From Aerococcaceae bacterium DSM 111022 (GTDB lineage: Bacteria; Bacillota; Bacilli; Lactobacillales; Aerococcaceae), in contig JACBXO010000005.1 of the NCBI GenBank assembly GCA_015863195.1, forward strand, positions 62,001 through 126,000: a DNA stretch of 64,000 nucleotides. The letters run 5' to 3'. Numbering within the stretch: the stretch's first letter is position 1; each line of letters starts with the position of its first letter. The notes under the pieces were generated by a model, which saw only the letters and a list, made by a program, of their open reading frames with translations, had not been told where the DNA came from and did no database searches. A program made the translations under genes and the position numbers. Positions 36,708-45,656 of this stretch are shown here, one piece after another.

Positions 36708-37988
36708 ATGGGTCAAAAGACTACTAAATATACTGGAGTTTATATCGATGATAAAGGTAAATTCTTTTATCAAACCGAACTGGGAGTAGATAAAATTACT
36801 GGAAAAAGGGTTAGGAAGAAAGGAAGAAAAGACCAACAAGGAAAAGAATTTTCTTCCGCAAATGAAGCATATAAAGAATTAACGCGGATAAAACGAGAAT
36901 ATCATAAAGCACAAGGCTTTTCTAATTATAGGATTACTTACAAACAGTTTATGGATACTTACTATATTCCATTCTATAAAACTACTGTTAAGGAAAGTAC
37001 ATATGACGTACGTGAAAAGAATTTAATGAAGATTCGTGATAGATTTTCAGATACTGTTCTACGTTCTATAAGCATAGAACAAGTTCAGAATTTTAGAACT
37101 TGGCTATTAACGGATAGCTCTGATGGTGGTGCTGGATATTCGCAGTCTTATGCTAGCTTAGTATTTGGCATGTTTCGTAAGTCGTTAGACTATGCTTTAC
37201 AAATGGGCTATATAGACCATAATATTTCTAAAAGGTCTAAAGCAATTCCAAAAGGAAAATCAATAATACCTTATTGGACGAAATCAGAATTCGAAGCAGT
37301 AATATCAACTATTTTTTTAGGAGATACATATGAACATCTGTGTTTTGTAATGCTATGGATATATTTTATGACTGGAATCCGAGTCAATGAGGGGTGTGCA
37401 TTACAATGGTCTGACATAGATTTTAAAAATGCTCGATTAAGAATACATCATATGCTTGTTATTAAAACTAAAACAGAATGGACAAGAAATCCTTATACAA
37501 AAACCGAAGATGGGAAACGTATGATTAGTATTGATAAAGATACAATTCAAATTCTTAAGAACTGGCGTGAAGTACAAAGTGGAATAGGACTAGGTAATGA
37601 TAATGATTTTATTTTTTCATATGATGGATTACCTATGATTAAATCAACTATTTCAAGAATAATAAAACGTTATGCCAAATTAGCAGGCGTGAAACCAATC
37701 CAGGCTAAAGGGCTACGGCATTCTCATGCATCTTATTTGATAAATGAGTTTAATGTTTCGGTTTTAATTTTGTCTCGAAGATTAGGACACTCTGGAGCAG
37801 ATATCACACTAAAATATTATAGTCATATGTACACAGGAGCTGATGAGGCTATAGTGTCAGAAATGGCTGGTAATATAGAAATTAATTTGAGTGAGAAAAG
37901 CCTGATTAATTTTAATGGTAATCAATCATTAAAATCAGAATTGGTAATAACCCCACCAAACACCCCACCAAAAACAATTGAGGCTTAA
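36708..37988 (+). CDS. int: Tyrosine recombinase (integrase) of the guaA element
   Basis: The 426-residue protein has an N-terminal arm-binding region (about 5-60), a SAM-like core-binding domain (75-175) and the catalytic domain. Visible catalytic residues are Arg225 in TGIRVNEG, Arg337 in KGLRHSHAS (with Lys334 in place of the first His of the H-x-x-R box), His361 in LGHS and the nucleophile Tyr371 in TLKYYSHMY. It integrates and excises the element at the guaA end. Its last codons contain the right pair of CCCCACCAAA repeats, and attR lies 42 bases after the stop. Confidence 0.93.
   Translation: MGQKTTKYTGVYIDDKGKFFYQTELGVDKITGKRVRKKGRKDQQGKEFSSANEAYKELTRIKREYHKAQGFSNYRITYKQFMDTYYIPFYKTTVKESTYDVREKNLMKIRDRFSDTVLRSISIEQVQNFRTWLLTDSSDGGAGYSQSYASLVFGMFRKSLDYALQMGYIDHNISKRSKAIPKGKSIIPYWTKSEFEAVISTIFLGDTYEHLCFVMLWIYFMTGIRVNEGCALQWSDIDFKNARLRIHHMLVIKTKTEWTRNPYTKTEDGKRMISIDKDTIQILKNWREVQSGIGLGNDNDFIFSYDGLPMIKSTISRIIKRYAKLAGVKPIQAKGLRHSHASYLINEFNVSVLILSRRLGHSGADITLKYYSHMYTGADEAIVSEMAGNIEINLSEKSLINFNGNQSLKSELVITPPNTPPKTIEA
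37951..37972. repeat. Right arm-type repeats CCCCACCAAA
   Basis: CCCCACCAAA occurs at 37951-37960 and 37963-37972, a 12-base period identical to the left pair, inside the 3' end of int (encoding PPNTPPKT). Confidence 0.62.
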
Positions 37989-38029
37989 AGAAAGGTTGGT
38001 AAATTAATGTTTTTAAGCAAGCGTCTACA

Positions 38030-38047
38030 ATTGAATGGGAGTAAAAT
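38030..38047. repeat. Right attachment site (attR)
   Basis: ATTGAATGGGAGTAAAAT repeats the guaA end with one change. Flanking bases TCTAC are also similar to the guaA TCAAC. Confidence 0.88.
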
Positions 38048-38070
38048 TTAGAATTTATCCTAAATTTAAC

Positions 38071-38199
38071 GTCTACCCAACGACTGCCAAGCGGCAGCGC
38101 CGGCAGAGTAGCGGTAGCCCCTCTGCACGAATTCCCCAAGAATAAGGAGCGCGAGCGACGCCATGATTGGCAGGAATTGGCTGTGAGTGGGAGTAAAAT
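38071..38199. other. GC-rich island ending in a third att-like copy
   Basis: By my count 38071-38180 is about 61% GC in a window that is clearly AT-rich. CTGCCAA (38084-38090) and TTGGCAG (38167-38173) are an inverted repeat around it. TGAGTGGGAGTAAAAT at 38184-38199 matches attR in 15 of 16 bases. The stretch between two att copies looks like a remnant of an earlier insertion or a tiny passenger segment. I see no supported gene. Confidence 0.6.
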
Positions 38200-38249
38200 G
38201 AAAAGACCTTTAATCGTTGATGGAATGACATTCTTGTAACCTAGTGGTT

Positions 38250-38370
38250 CTACTTTGGTTCTAAATTATTTAGCATGTCCGCAATTTCTTTCTGGGCGTT
38301 GTCGTACATGTGGCTATAAGTTTCAATTGTAGTTCAAAGATTAAGATTGTTGGCATTACTTTTTCAAGAT
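38250..38370 (-). pseudogene. Fossil C-terminus of another tyrosine integrase
   Basis: On the minus strand the codons ending in the stop at 38250-38252 read TTIETYSHMYDNAQKEIADM and continue LNNLEPK, an integrase C-terminus with the nucleophile Tyr context T-Y-S-H-M-Y. Directly upstream is an in-frame TGA, preceded by NANNLNL, which could be the decayed L-G-x-x-N region. Nothing more of the gene is seen. It differs from the active int (TLKYYSHMYTGADE). Confidence 0.72.
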
Positions 38371-38439
38371 ATCCAATATTCAAAGAATAACTGTACAATT
38401 TATACACATAAATAGTGATGAATAGTTTAGTAAAACCGT

Positions 38440-38490
38440 AAACGTAACAACAACGATTAAATCAAAATAATCGTTGTTGTTACGTTTTTT
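38440..38490 (+). terminator. Strong terminator, possibly the original guaA terminator
   Basis: Perfect 20-base arms (38440-38459 and 38468-38487) with an 8-base loop and a T-run. No intact plus-strand gene ends nearby except int. It may have served guaA before the element inserted. Confidence 0.82.
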
Positions 38491-38989
38491 ATTTATCCAT
38501 TTTAGCTCATTAATCAACTAATTGAATAATAACTATAGAAAGCAGAAGCTCTAATGGAGAGTAAATAATATAATTACTTCTTAGTGAAGAAATCTCATTA
38601 GTAAGTGAAGCTATAAAATATCAGTTGCGCTATTCTAATTTTTTCTGAAGAAAGTAATAAATTTATGCTTAACAAAGAGCCATCCATAAAGATAAATAAA
38701 CTCACCAAATTTTAATTGATTATTATGTTTTGTTATTAAATTAATCAGATTGTGCTTAATGAATAAACAGGTGATACAGTTTGAGGAGTTAAATGAAACA
38801 GAACAGAATTCATTATTTTCTAATGCTAAATGCCTATAAGCATCTATTGTGAATGATAAAACAAACTTGTGTCGAATAAAAATAATAAATAAACCTTAAT
38901 GTATCAACATTCTCTTGTGTTTTCAAATTAAAATGATAATATCATACATGAGTTGTTTTTATGAAATATTATTTAAGGAGATTTTGAAC
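38491..38989. other. Gene-poor leader region of spxB
   Basis: This AT-rich stretch of about 500 bases has no recognised gene. A 19-codon frame at 38793-38852 (starting MKQNRIHYFL) has GAGGAG four bases upstream and is the only small frame with a good ribosome binding site; I cannot say it is real. A promoter for spxB must lie here, but no clear -35/-10 pair stands out. Confidence 0.4.
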
Positions 38990-40771
38990 ATGACAAACGG
39001 AAAAACTAAAATTAGTACAGCTATGCTTAAAGTGTTAGATGGATGGGGAATTGATACAATTTACGGTATTCCTTCAGGTACTTTAAGTTCACTAATGGAA
39101 GCATTAGGAGAACAGGAAGAAACAAACATCAAATTTCTTCAAGTAAAACATGAAGAAGTTGGCGCGAAAGCTGCTGTTATGCAATCAAAATATAACGGTA
39201 ACATCGGAGTGTGTGTTGGGTCAGGTGGACCAGGTGCATCTCACTTAATCAACGGTCTTTATGATGCTGCAATGGATAACACGCCAGTATTAGCAATTTT
39301 AGGTTCTCGTCCATTAAAAGAATTAAATATGGATGCTTTCCAAGAATTAAACCAAAACCCAATGTTTGCTAACATTGCTGTATATAACCGTCGTGTAGCT
39401 TATGCAGAGCAATTACCAAAACTTGTTGACGAAGCTATCCGTACTGCTAAAGCAAAACGTGGAGTTGCTGTATTAGAAGTACCAGCTGACTTTGGTTTCC
39501 AAGAAATTGATAACGATGCATTCTACTCATCTGGTCATAGCTTCCGTGATTATGTTTCATCACCAATTAATGAAGCAGACATCGATGCAGCAGTTGAAGT
39601 TTTAGATAACTCAAAACGTACTGTAATCTATGCAGGTGTAGGAACAATGGGACATGGTCCAGCTGTTCAAGAATTATCTCGTAAACTTAAAGCACCAGTT
39701 ATTACTACAGGTAAAAACTTCGAAACATTCGAATGGGACTTTGAAGGTTTAACTGGATCTACTTACCGTGTAGGTTGGAAACCAGCTAACGAAGCTGTTA
39801 AAGAAGCAGATACTGTTCTTTTTGTAGGATCTAACTTCCCATTTGCTGAAGTAGAAAGCACATTTGAAAATGTTGAGAAATTCATCCAAATTGATAACAA
39901 CCCAGCAATGTTAGGAAAACGTCACAATGCTGATGTGGCAATTCTTGGTGATGCAGGAGAAGCTGTTAATAAATTACTTGAAAAAGTAACTGCTGTTGAA
40001 GAATCAGCTTGGTGGAATGCTAACGTTAAAAACGTACAAAACTGGCGCGACTACATGAACAAGTTAGAGCAAAAAGAATCTGGTGCTCTACAACTTTATC
40101 AAGTATACAATGCGATTAACAAATATGCAGATGAAGATGCTATCTATTCAATTGATGTTGGTAACTCAACTCAAACATCAATCCGTCATTTACATTTAAC
40201 TCCTAAAAATATGTGGAGAACTTCACCATTATTTGCTTCTATGGGTATTGCATTACCAGGTGGTATTGCGGCTAAGAACGTTCACCCAGATCGTCAAGCA
40301 TGGAACTTAATGGGAGACGGAGCATTCTCAATGGTTTATCCTGATGTTGTTACAAACGTACGTTACAACATGCCAGTAATTAACGTTGTGTTCACAAATA
40401 CTGAGTATGGTTTCATTAAAAACAAATACGAAGATACAAACACAAACACATTCGGTACAGAATTTACTGATGTAGATTACGCTAAAGTTGCTGACGCACA
40501 AGGTGCAGTTGGTTTCACTGTTAGCCGTATTGAAGACATTGATCAAGTAATGCAAGATGCTGTTAAAGCATACAAAGAAGGTAACACAGTTGTTATCGAT
40601 GCTAAAATTACTAAAGATCGTCCAATTCCAGTTGAAACACTGAAATTAGACCCTTCATTATATAGTGAAGAAGAAATCAATGCTTATAAAGAAAAATATG
40701 AAGCAGAAGAATTAGTACCATTCAGTGAATTCCTAAAAGCTGAAGGTCTTGACTCTAAAGTTGCTAAATAA
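38990..40771 (+). CDS. spxB: Pyruvate oxidase
   Basis: The 593-residue thiamine diphosphate and FAD enzyme turns pyruvate, phosphate and O2 into acetyl phosphate, CO2 and H2O2. The catalytic Glu lies in [12 protein letters not shown] near 57-62; the thiamine/Mg motif is [21 protein letters not shown] near 444-464; FAD-binding segments lie in the middle domain. The ATG at 38990 with AAGGAG ten bases upstream gives the family length; the frame opens earlier at 38915. Codon use is strongly biased to a few codons, suggesting high expression. Acetyl phosphate is also the substrate of Pta at 7 kb. Confidence 0.94.
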   Translation: MTNGKTKISTAMLKVLDGWGIDTIYGIPSGTLSSLMEALGEQEETNIKFLQVKHEEVGAKAAVMQSKYNGNIGVCVGSGGPGASHLINGLYDAAMDNTPVLAILGSRPLKELNMDAFQELNQNPMFANIAVYNRRVAYAEQLPKLVDEAIRTAKAKRGVAVLEVPADFGFQEIDNDAFYSSGHSFRDYVSSPINEADIDAAVEVLDNSKRTVIYAGVGTMGHGPAVQELSRKLKAPVITTGKNFETFEWDFEGLTGSTYRVGWKPANEAVKEADTVLFVGSNFPFAEVESTFENVEKFIQIDNNPAMLGKRHNADVAILGDAGEAVNKLLEKVTAVEESAWWNANVKNVQNWRDYMNKLEQKESGALQLYQVYNAINKYADEDAIYSIDVGNSTQTSIRHLHLTPKNMWRTSPLFASMGIALPGGIAAKNVHPDRQAWNLMGDGAFSMVYPDVVTNVRYNMPVINVVFTNTEYGFIKNKYEDTNTNTFGTEFTDVDYAKVADAQGAVGFTVSRIEDIDQVMQDAVKAYKEGNTVVIDAKITKDRPIPVETLKLDPSLYSEEEINAYKEKYEAEELVPFSEFLKAEGLDSKVAK

Positions 40772-40790
40772 TTTTCAACAATATTAAATC

Positions 40791-40828
40791 AAAAAGGCAA
40801 ATCGCTCAAAGAGTGATTTGTCTTTTTT
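40791..40828 (+). terminator. spxB terminator
   Basis: AAGGCAAATCGCTC pairs with GAGTGATTTGTCTT using two G-T pairs, three-base loop, then a T-run. Confidence 0.85.
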
Positions 40829-40910
40829 AATGATTAAAATTTAAAAATATATTGTTTAGTAATATTTATATTCTTAAGTGTTTTTTACACAACGTAATAC
40901 CGCTATTAAA

Positions 40911-40960
40911 CCAAAAATCCCTTCCAAACTTTCGTCATAGAAAGCTTGAGAGGGATTTTA
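40911..40960 (-). terminator. Terminator of the LCP gene
   Basis: A long hairpin (AAATCCCTT.. with ..AGGGATTT, inner CTTTC/GAAAG) is followed on the minus strand by a T5 run. It lies after the stop of the LCP gene. Confidence 0.8.
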
Positions 40961-41011
40961 TTGTTTATATAAATTTAAAAATGTGTTGACAGTTATCTAA
41001 AGAAAAGTAGG

Positions 41012-41992
41012 TTATTCTATACCTAGATTTTCTTGAAGTTTTTGACTTACTTCTTCAACGACAGACTCATTTAAGATTTCATAGTAAACACCATCAATCA
41101 TTTGACCTTCACCTTCAAGATTAAGTGTCTCTAGATTATTGAAAATTTTATTAGAATCAAGAGCGATGTCTTGTAAATCATCGATTGTTAAATTGGTAGC
41201 GACAGTTTCACTAAATACCGTGATTAACTCGTTTACATTTGTTAAAGTGTTGAAGTTTTGGATTTTACCAAATAATGCTTCAGCTACTTGACGTGCTCTT
41301 TGTTGTCTACCATAGTCACCACCTGCCGTATAACGATTACGCACATATTTGAGAACAGTAGTACCATCCATGTGTTCTGTTTGACCTTCAACAAATTGAT
41401 GCCCTTCTTGTTCAAAAGTCATGACGGGTGTAATTGTTAACCCCCCTAAGGAGTCGATAGCGCGTACAAAACCTGCCATATCCATACTGAAAGTATAGTC
41501 AATTGGAATGCCTAATAAGTTTTGTACTGTATTGGCAGCCATATTTGGTCCACCAAAAGCATAAGCATGGTTGATTTTGTCTTTGCTTGGAACCCCAGCA
41601 ATATCAACGTATGAGTCACGTGGAATAGAAGTGATTGTAGCCTGATCAGTATTTGGGTTGAGGGTTGCGACAATCATAATATCTGAACGACCAACATCTG
41701 TTCGTTCGCCGCCCGTATCAATACCCATGATTAAAATACTAATTGAATCTTCTCCGACCTCCACGCTTTCTTCACGAACTGTTTCCTTTTCAGGACCACT
41801 CTCATGTAATTGTAAAGCAGAATCATTAATTTGTTGAACAGATTGACGAAGCGTGTAATAAGTGTACCCTACATATAATGCGCCTGCTAAAATAAGCACT
41901 AGGAGTATCTGGAAAAAACAACCTAAAGGACTGAATTTCTTTTTACCACGACGTTTTCTGCTAGAGCTATGTCTTGATCTTCTATTTGCCAT
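41012..41992 (-). CDS. LytR-CpsA-Psr (LCP) family wall-polymer ligase
   Basis: The 326-residue protein has a basic N-terminus, one membrane helix (about 27-48) and an extracellular LCP domain: LIMGIDTGGERTDVGRSDIMIVATLNP near 87-113, SIPRDSYVDI, KINHAYAFGG and FVRAIDSLGG. The conserved Asp and Arg residues for binding the lipid pyrophosphate are present. LCP proteins attach teichoic acids or capsule to peptidoglycan. Which paralogue it is (LytR, BrpA, Psr) cannot be decided. It stands alone. Confidence 0.9.
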   Translation of the reverse strand: MANRRSRHSSSRKRRGKKKFSPLGCFFQILLVLILAGALYVGYTYYTLRQSVQQINDSALQLHESGPEKETVREESVEVGEDSISILIMGIDTGGERTDVGRSDIMIVATLNPNTDQATITSIPRDSYVDIAGVPSKDKINHAYAFGGPNMAANTVQNLLGIPIDYTFSMDMAGFVRAIDSLGGLTITPVMTFEQEGHQFVEGQTEHMDGTTVLKYVRNRYTAGGDYGRQQRARQVAEALFGKIQNFNTLTNVNELITVFSETVATNLTIDDLQDIALDSNKIFNNLETLNLEGEGQMIDGVYYEILNESVVEEVSQKLQENLGIE

Positions 41993-42113
41993 ATATTTGA
42001 AGCCTTTCTTTGAATGATTATTGAATTAGAGCCATTATACCAAATCCTTTAACTATTTACATCTAGTAATAGAGACAATAAAAAATTGATTAGTTGGATT
42101 AAAATTAAAAAAA

Positions 42114-42151
42114 TACATGAAATCAGAGGTTTAAACCAATGATTTCATGTA
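42114..42151 (-). terminator. Terminator of the ABC-2 exporter operon
   Basis: Perfect arms TACATGAAATCA and TGATTTCATGTA (14-base loop), followed by a T-run on the minus strand, after the last permease gene. Confidence 0.85.
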
Positions 42152-42185
42152 GTCACTTATTTATTTTCAACTTATGACGGTCAAC

Positions 42186-43382
42186 TTATAAATAAACATT
42201 TTGTCTATGACGGTAGCTTTGAATTACAAAGCTCATCGCATAATGAGCAATAGTAATGAGTAACATGATACCAAAATACTGCCAAATAGTTTGCCAAGTA
42301 GCAGTGGTATAGTCATTAGATGATAAAATTAACTCATTAGCTCGAACTTGCCAAATCGGCGTAACAACAGACGCGATATGTTGCATAAAGGTTGGTAAAA
42401 AGCTCCTTGGTACAAAAATTCCGCTCGCGAAGGACAAGAATAAACTTAAAAAATTTGCTAAAAATTGTATCGTGCCTTTGTTTGGTGCAATCGTACTTAC
42501 GAAATATGCGAACGATTGGATACCTAACATCGATAAAAAACTAGACAATACAATTAAAAGGCCGGTATCACTAAAGACAACGTCAGGACCAAATAAGAAT
42601 ATACCAATGATCATGATTAGTAACCAATCTATGAGACTGAAGCTGAAGCTTGCAAGCAATAATTGAGTTAACTGCTTGCTTTGTGTTAATTGGCCCAGGC
42701 GATTTCTTTTCATAACTTCTCGCTTTCGAAGAGCAACTATCGCATATCCAAAAACGGTTATAAAAGTAGCGATTAAACCATATCCAGCTACGGTTGTATA
42801 GATACTACCAAAAGCATAAATTTCTGTTAAACCTTCAGTATCTCCTTGAGTTTCGACCTTAATATCGTTATCCAGGCTTGCTGTTAACTGATCGATGACA
42901 ATATCAATATCTTCAGCGCTCGGATTGTCACCTAAATTGACACTTAACATTTGGGCATTGGTCAAATAAGAAGTTAAAATCGAATTGACTGTAACAACAC
43001 TTTCAGGAACATTTGACGTTCTCCTTTCAAGAGGAATAGGAGTTTTTTGCTCTAGTATTGCTTGCCCAAAATCCTCAGGGATAGTTAAAGCATAACTGAT
43101 TTGGTCACTAAATAAAGCATCTGCGATCGCTTCAGGCGTTTCATCGAGGGGAACAATATTAGTTTCATGATCTAAATAGTCAATTAGGTGACTAGAGAGG
43201 GGATTTTCTGTATCATGATTAAAAACCGCGATAGATACTGTTTCTTTTTCGTAAACGTCACTATATTGATTGCGAGATATAAGTGTTAAGGGTATGGTAA
43301 CGACTAATAACAATACAAACGAAAATAAAATAGCAGTGAGATTACTCTTTACAATTTTATAAAAAAGTCTAAAGACTGGCAT
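42186..43382 (-). CDS. ABC-2 type permease subunit
   Basis: The 398-residue protein has one N-terminal helix (about 12-32), a large extracellular region (35-195) and five more helices to the C-terminus, the DrrB/YhgE-like layout of ABC-2 exporters. It overlaps the preceding permease by 14 bases. The last hydrophobic segments contain NFLSLFLSFASGIFVPRSFLP, a common ABC-2 feature. Substrate is not evident; neighbours suggest peptide, lipid or antibiotic export sensed by the adjacent two-component system. Confidence 0.83.
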   Translation of the reverse strand: MPVFRLFYKIVKSNLTAILFSFVLLLVVTIPLTLISRNQYSDVYEKETVSIAVFNHDTENPLSSHLIDYLDHETNIVPLDETPEAIADALFSDQISYALTIPEDFGQAILEQKTPIPLERRTSNVPESVVTVNSILTSYLTNAQMLSVNLGDNPSAEDIDIVIDQLTASLDNDIKVETQGDTEGLTEIYAFGSIYTTVAGYGLIATFITVFGYAIVALRKREVMKRNRLGQLTQSKQLTQLLLASFSFSLIDWLLIMIIGIFLFGPDVVFSDTGLLIVLSSFLSMLGIQSFAYFVSTIAPNKGTIQFLANFLSLFLSFASGIFVPRSFLPTFMQHIASVVTPIWQVRANELILSSNDYTTATWQTIWQYFGIMLLITIAHYAMSFVIQSYRHRQNVYL

Positions 43383-44589
43383 AACGATCCCTCCTTAGTC
43401 CGACTATGGTAGTTATCATTAAAATGATGAACATGATGAATAATATAAAGATATTTTGATTGTATTGTTCAAAAGATGGATAGTTATTTAAATAATAAAG
43501 ACCATCATTGATCAAAGAAACGGGATTGATTTTGTTGAACCAAGCCATATTTTCATTAATAAAAAATTTGAGACTGGCATTCATCATCCCGGAGGAAGCT
43601 CCGAATACGAGGGGTAATGCAATACCGATGGCTACTAATGTATTGGGGCGTGACTTGAGTAAACTGGCCATTGCAGTTCCTAAAGATAGACCAACAAGTG
43701 TTCCTAAAGTGAGTAATAAGAAAAGACGTCCATATTCTTGACCAATAGGCATGTCTGCCGCAATATATATACCAAGAATAGTATAAACAACGAGTAAACT
43801 AGGAATCGTACCAGTAATGAAATTGGCTAAAAATAATTTTGCTTTACTCACAGGAGAAACAACTTTTCTTAAGGCTTGTGGGGATGTACTCGCTTCATTT
43901 TCAGTTATCCACATAGCGCTCGTTGACATAAAGAAAATACAGACATAAGAGAGTGCAGCGTAGATATAAATACTAATATTAGATGTCTGTGTAGTTGTTT
44001 GTTCAGATGCAAAAAAATGTGCCTCTTGATCTTCTTGGATAGTATCTGTAATTTGTTGGATGACAAGAGGGTTGGGACCAGCTTGTTGTGTCGCAATATT
44101 GGCCCCTCTTGAGATAGTTGTGAAACTCGATAAAATAGTATGTAAAACAGTTGTCCCCATGTCATTTACTTTACTGGGTGCGATGTCCATTGTAATATCA
44201 AAGGCATTATTTTCGTTATTGATAAGGACCGTTCCTGTTAAATTATAATCTTCAGAAGCAGTTTGTCCTTCCTCTAGACTTTCAACGGGCAAATAGATAA
44301 TTAATGGTTCGGTATCGTTGGACTCTTTAGGAATAAGATTTTCTGAGGAATCAACTTCACCTATTAAAGCAATACTTGAAAAGGAATCCTCAGCTAATTG
44401 AATTTCTTCCTGACTCCCTTCAAAAATCATGGCGACATGAATGGGATCAAAAGAATTAGAATTAATCGGCCCTGAAAAGACAGCTAAATAAATTAAAGCT
44501 AAAGCTAATGGGAAGAGAATGCCGTATAGAAAGCCATCACGATTACGGTAGGCTAGTTTTGGCGTATATGCTAGTAGATGTTTAAGCAT
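43369..44589 (-). CDS. ABC-2 type permease subunit
   Basis: The 406-residue protein has the same layout as its neighbour: one N-terminal helix, an extracellular part to about 205 and a five-helix C-terminal bundle with LAMASLLKSRPNTLVAIGIALPLVFGASSG. The pair probably forms a heterodimeric channel with the ATPase. Its start lies 8 bases inside the end of the ATPase gene. Confidence 0.83.
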   Translation of the reverse strand: MLKHLLAYTPKLAYRNRDGFLYGILFPLALALIYLAVFSGPINSNSFDPIHVAMIFEGSQEEIQLAEDSFSSIALIGEVDSSENLIPKESNDTEPLIIYLPVESLEEGQTASEDYNLTGTVLINNENNAFDITMDIAPSKVNDMGTTVLHTILSSFTTISRGANIATQQAGPNPLVIQQITDTIQEDQEAHFFASEQTTTQTSNISIYIYAALSYVCIFFMSTSAMWITENEASTSPQALRKVVSPVSKAKLFLANFITGTIPSLLVVYTILGIYIAADMPIGQEYGRLFLLLTLGTLVGLSLGTAMASLLKSRPNTLVAIGIALPLVFGASSGMMNASLKFFINENMAWFNKINPVSLINDGLYYLNNYPSFEQYNQNIFILFIMFIILMITTIVGLRRDRYASL

Positions 44590-45520
44590 TGTCTCTCAAC
44601 TCCTTACCAGTAATTTCAAGGAAAACATCATTTAATGTTGGCTGTTTAATTGATAAATTTAAGACATCAACTTCATTGTGTTCTAAGAACGTTAGTAGTT
44701 TCAGGAGGTGATGGTCACCTTTATCAAAGTGGATCACAGCTTGATTTGCTTCATAGTCGAATTGTAAAACTTCAGGCATTTCTTGGATGGCTTTTTGGAT
44801 TTCGGGAACTAACTCAAAAGCCTCGATTGTCATGATTTCACCATGGCTAGACATTGCTTTGATTTCTTCACTTGTTCCAGTTACGATTTCCTTTCCTCTA
44901 TCTAGAATGGTCAAACGGTCACATAAATATTCAACCTCTTCCATATAGTGTGTAGTATAGATAATTGTTTTACCATCTTTGGCTAAGTTTTTAATATTCT
45001 CCAAAATTTTATTTCTAGATTGTGGGTCAACAGCCACAGTAGGCTCATCTAAAATAATTAAATCAGGTTTATGGGCAATACCACAGGCTAAGTTTAAACG
45101 ACGTAGTAGCCCGCCGGATAATTGACTAGGTCTGAATTTTTCGAATTCATTAATACCAACAAATTCAATCGCCTCTTCAACATATTGTTTACGAGTAGAT
45201 TTATCAGTGATATATAATCCACAAAAGTAATCAATATTTTCATAAACAGTTAATTCTTCAAAAACACCAATATCTTGCATAACTAAGCCGATACGTTTTT
45301 TTGCTTCATAATTTCTCGGGTGCATCTTATCACCGAAAATGGTGACGTCGCCACTTTCATAATTGAGTAGGGCTAACATACAGTTAATAGCAGTTGTTTT
45401 ACCACTCCCATTTGGGCCGAGTAATCCATAAATTTCACCTTTGTTTACAGACATGCTAAAGTGATCTAGAGCAACTAAATCACCATAGCGTTTAACGATT
45501 TCATTTAATTGGACAATCAT
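44582..45520 (-). CDS. ABC transporter ATPase
   Basis: The product has 312 residues from the ATG ending at 45520; the frame starts three codons earlier with a GTG, but GGGTGGGAG suits the ATG. Walker A GPNGSGKTT near 33-41, signature LSGGLLRRLNLACG near 134-147 and Walker B LIILDEPTVAVD near 154-165 are present. The C-terminal 90 residues resemble those of DrrA/CcmA-type drug exporters. It is the first gene of the exporter operon and is divergent from the kinase gene. Confidence 0.9.
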   Translation of the reverse strand: MIVQLNEIVKRYGDLVALDHFSMSVNKGEIYGLLGPNGSGKTTAINCMLALLNYESGDVTIFGDKMHPRNYEAKKRIGLVMQDIGVFEELTVYENIDYFCGLYITDKSTRKQYVEEAIEFVGINEFEKFRPSQLSGGLLRRLNLACGIAHKPDLIILDEPTVAVDPQSRNKILENIKNLAKDGKTIIYTTHYMEEVEYLCDRLTILDRGKEIVTGTSEEIKAMSSHGEIMTIEAFELVPEIQKAIQEMPEVLQFDYEANQAVIHFDKGDHHLLKLLTFLEHNEVDVLNLSIKQPTLNDVFLEITGKELRDNA

Positions 45521-45550
45521 TTCTCCCACCCTCTTTCTTTATATCTATTA

Positions 45551-45645
45551 TCTCAATAATATCGACTGAATTATATTGAGAAATGTCAGTAACTTCAATG
45601 ACAATTGTCATCATTCTTGATATGAAAATATGCTAGTATTAATAG
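45551..45645. promoter_or_regulatory. Divergent promoters with palindromic operator
   Basis: Minus strand: TTGAAG (45593-45598) and TATAAT (45570-45575), 17 bases apart, for the ABC operon. Plus strand: TTGATA (45617-45622) and TAATAG (45640-45645), 17 apart, for the kinase gene. Between the two -35 boxes is the perfect 12-base palindrome TGACAATTGTCA (45599-45610). TCTCAATA/TATTGAGA (45551-45558, 45574-45581) is a second dyad over the minus -10. The adjacent response regulator is the natural candidate to bind. Confidence 0.65.
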
Positions 45646-45656
45646 TAGGAGGTGGC

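Larger units (their letters stand above)
28554..38047. mobile_element. 9.5-kb integrative (probably mobilizable) element in the 3' end of guaA
   Basis: The limits are two 18-base copies of the guaA end that differ at one base: 28554-28571 and 38030-38047. Inside are, from left, a BcgI-like restriction-modification pair and one unknown gene on the minus strand, then on the plus strand two small unknown genes, a TcpA/FtsK-like ATPase, a HUH/SF3 Rep, a DUF3173-like protein and a tyrosine integrase. No type IV secretion genes are present, so it could transfer only with help: an integrative and mobilizable element rather than a conjugative one. Elements at guaA and with this gene set are known from streptococci. 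Replication-relaxation functions are probably in the Rep and the stem-loops before it. Nothing inside looks broken except the start of the specificity gene. Confidence 0.88.

Noticed and set aside
38066-38164. A 32-codon minus-strand frame in the GC-rich island starting MASLALLILGEF
   Set aside because: It has a hydrophobic start but no ribosome binding site, and GC-rich DNA gives long open frames by chance. It is reported only as part of the island.
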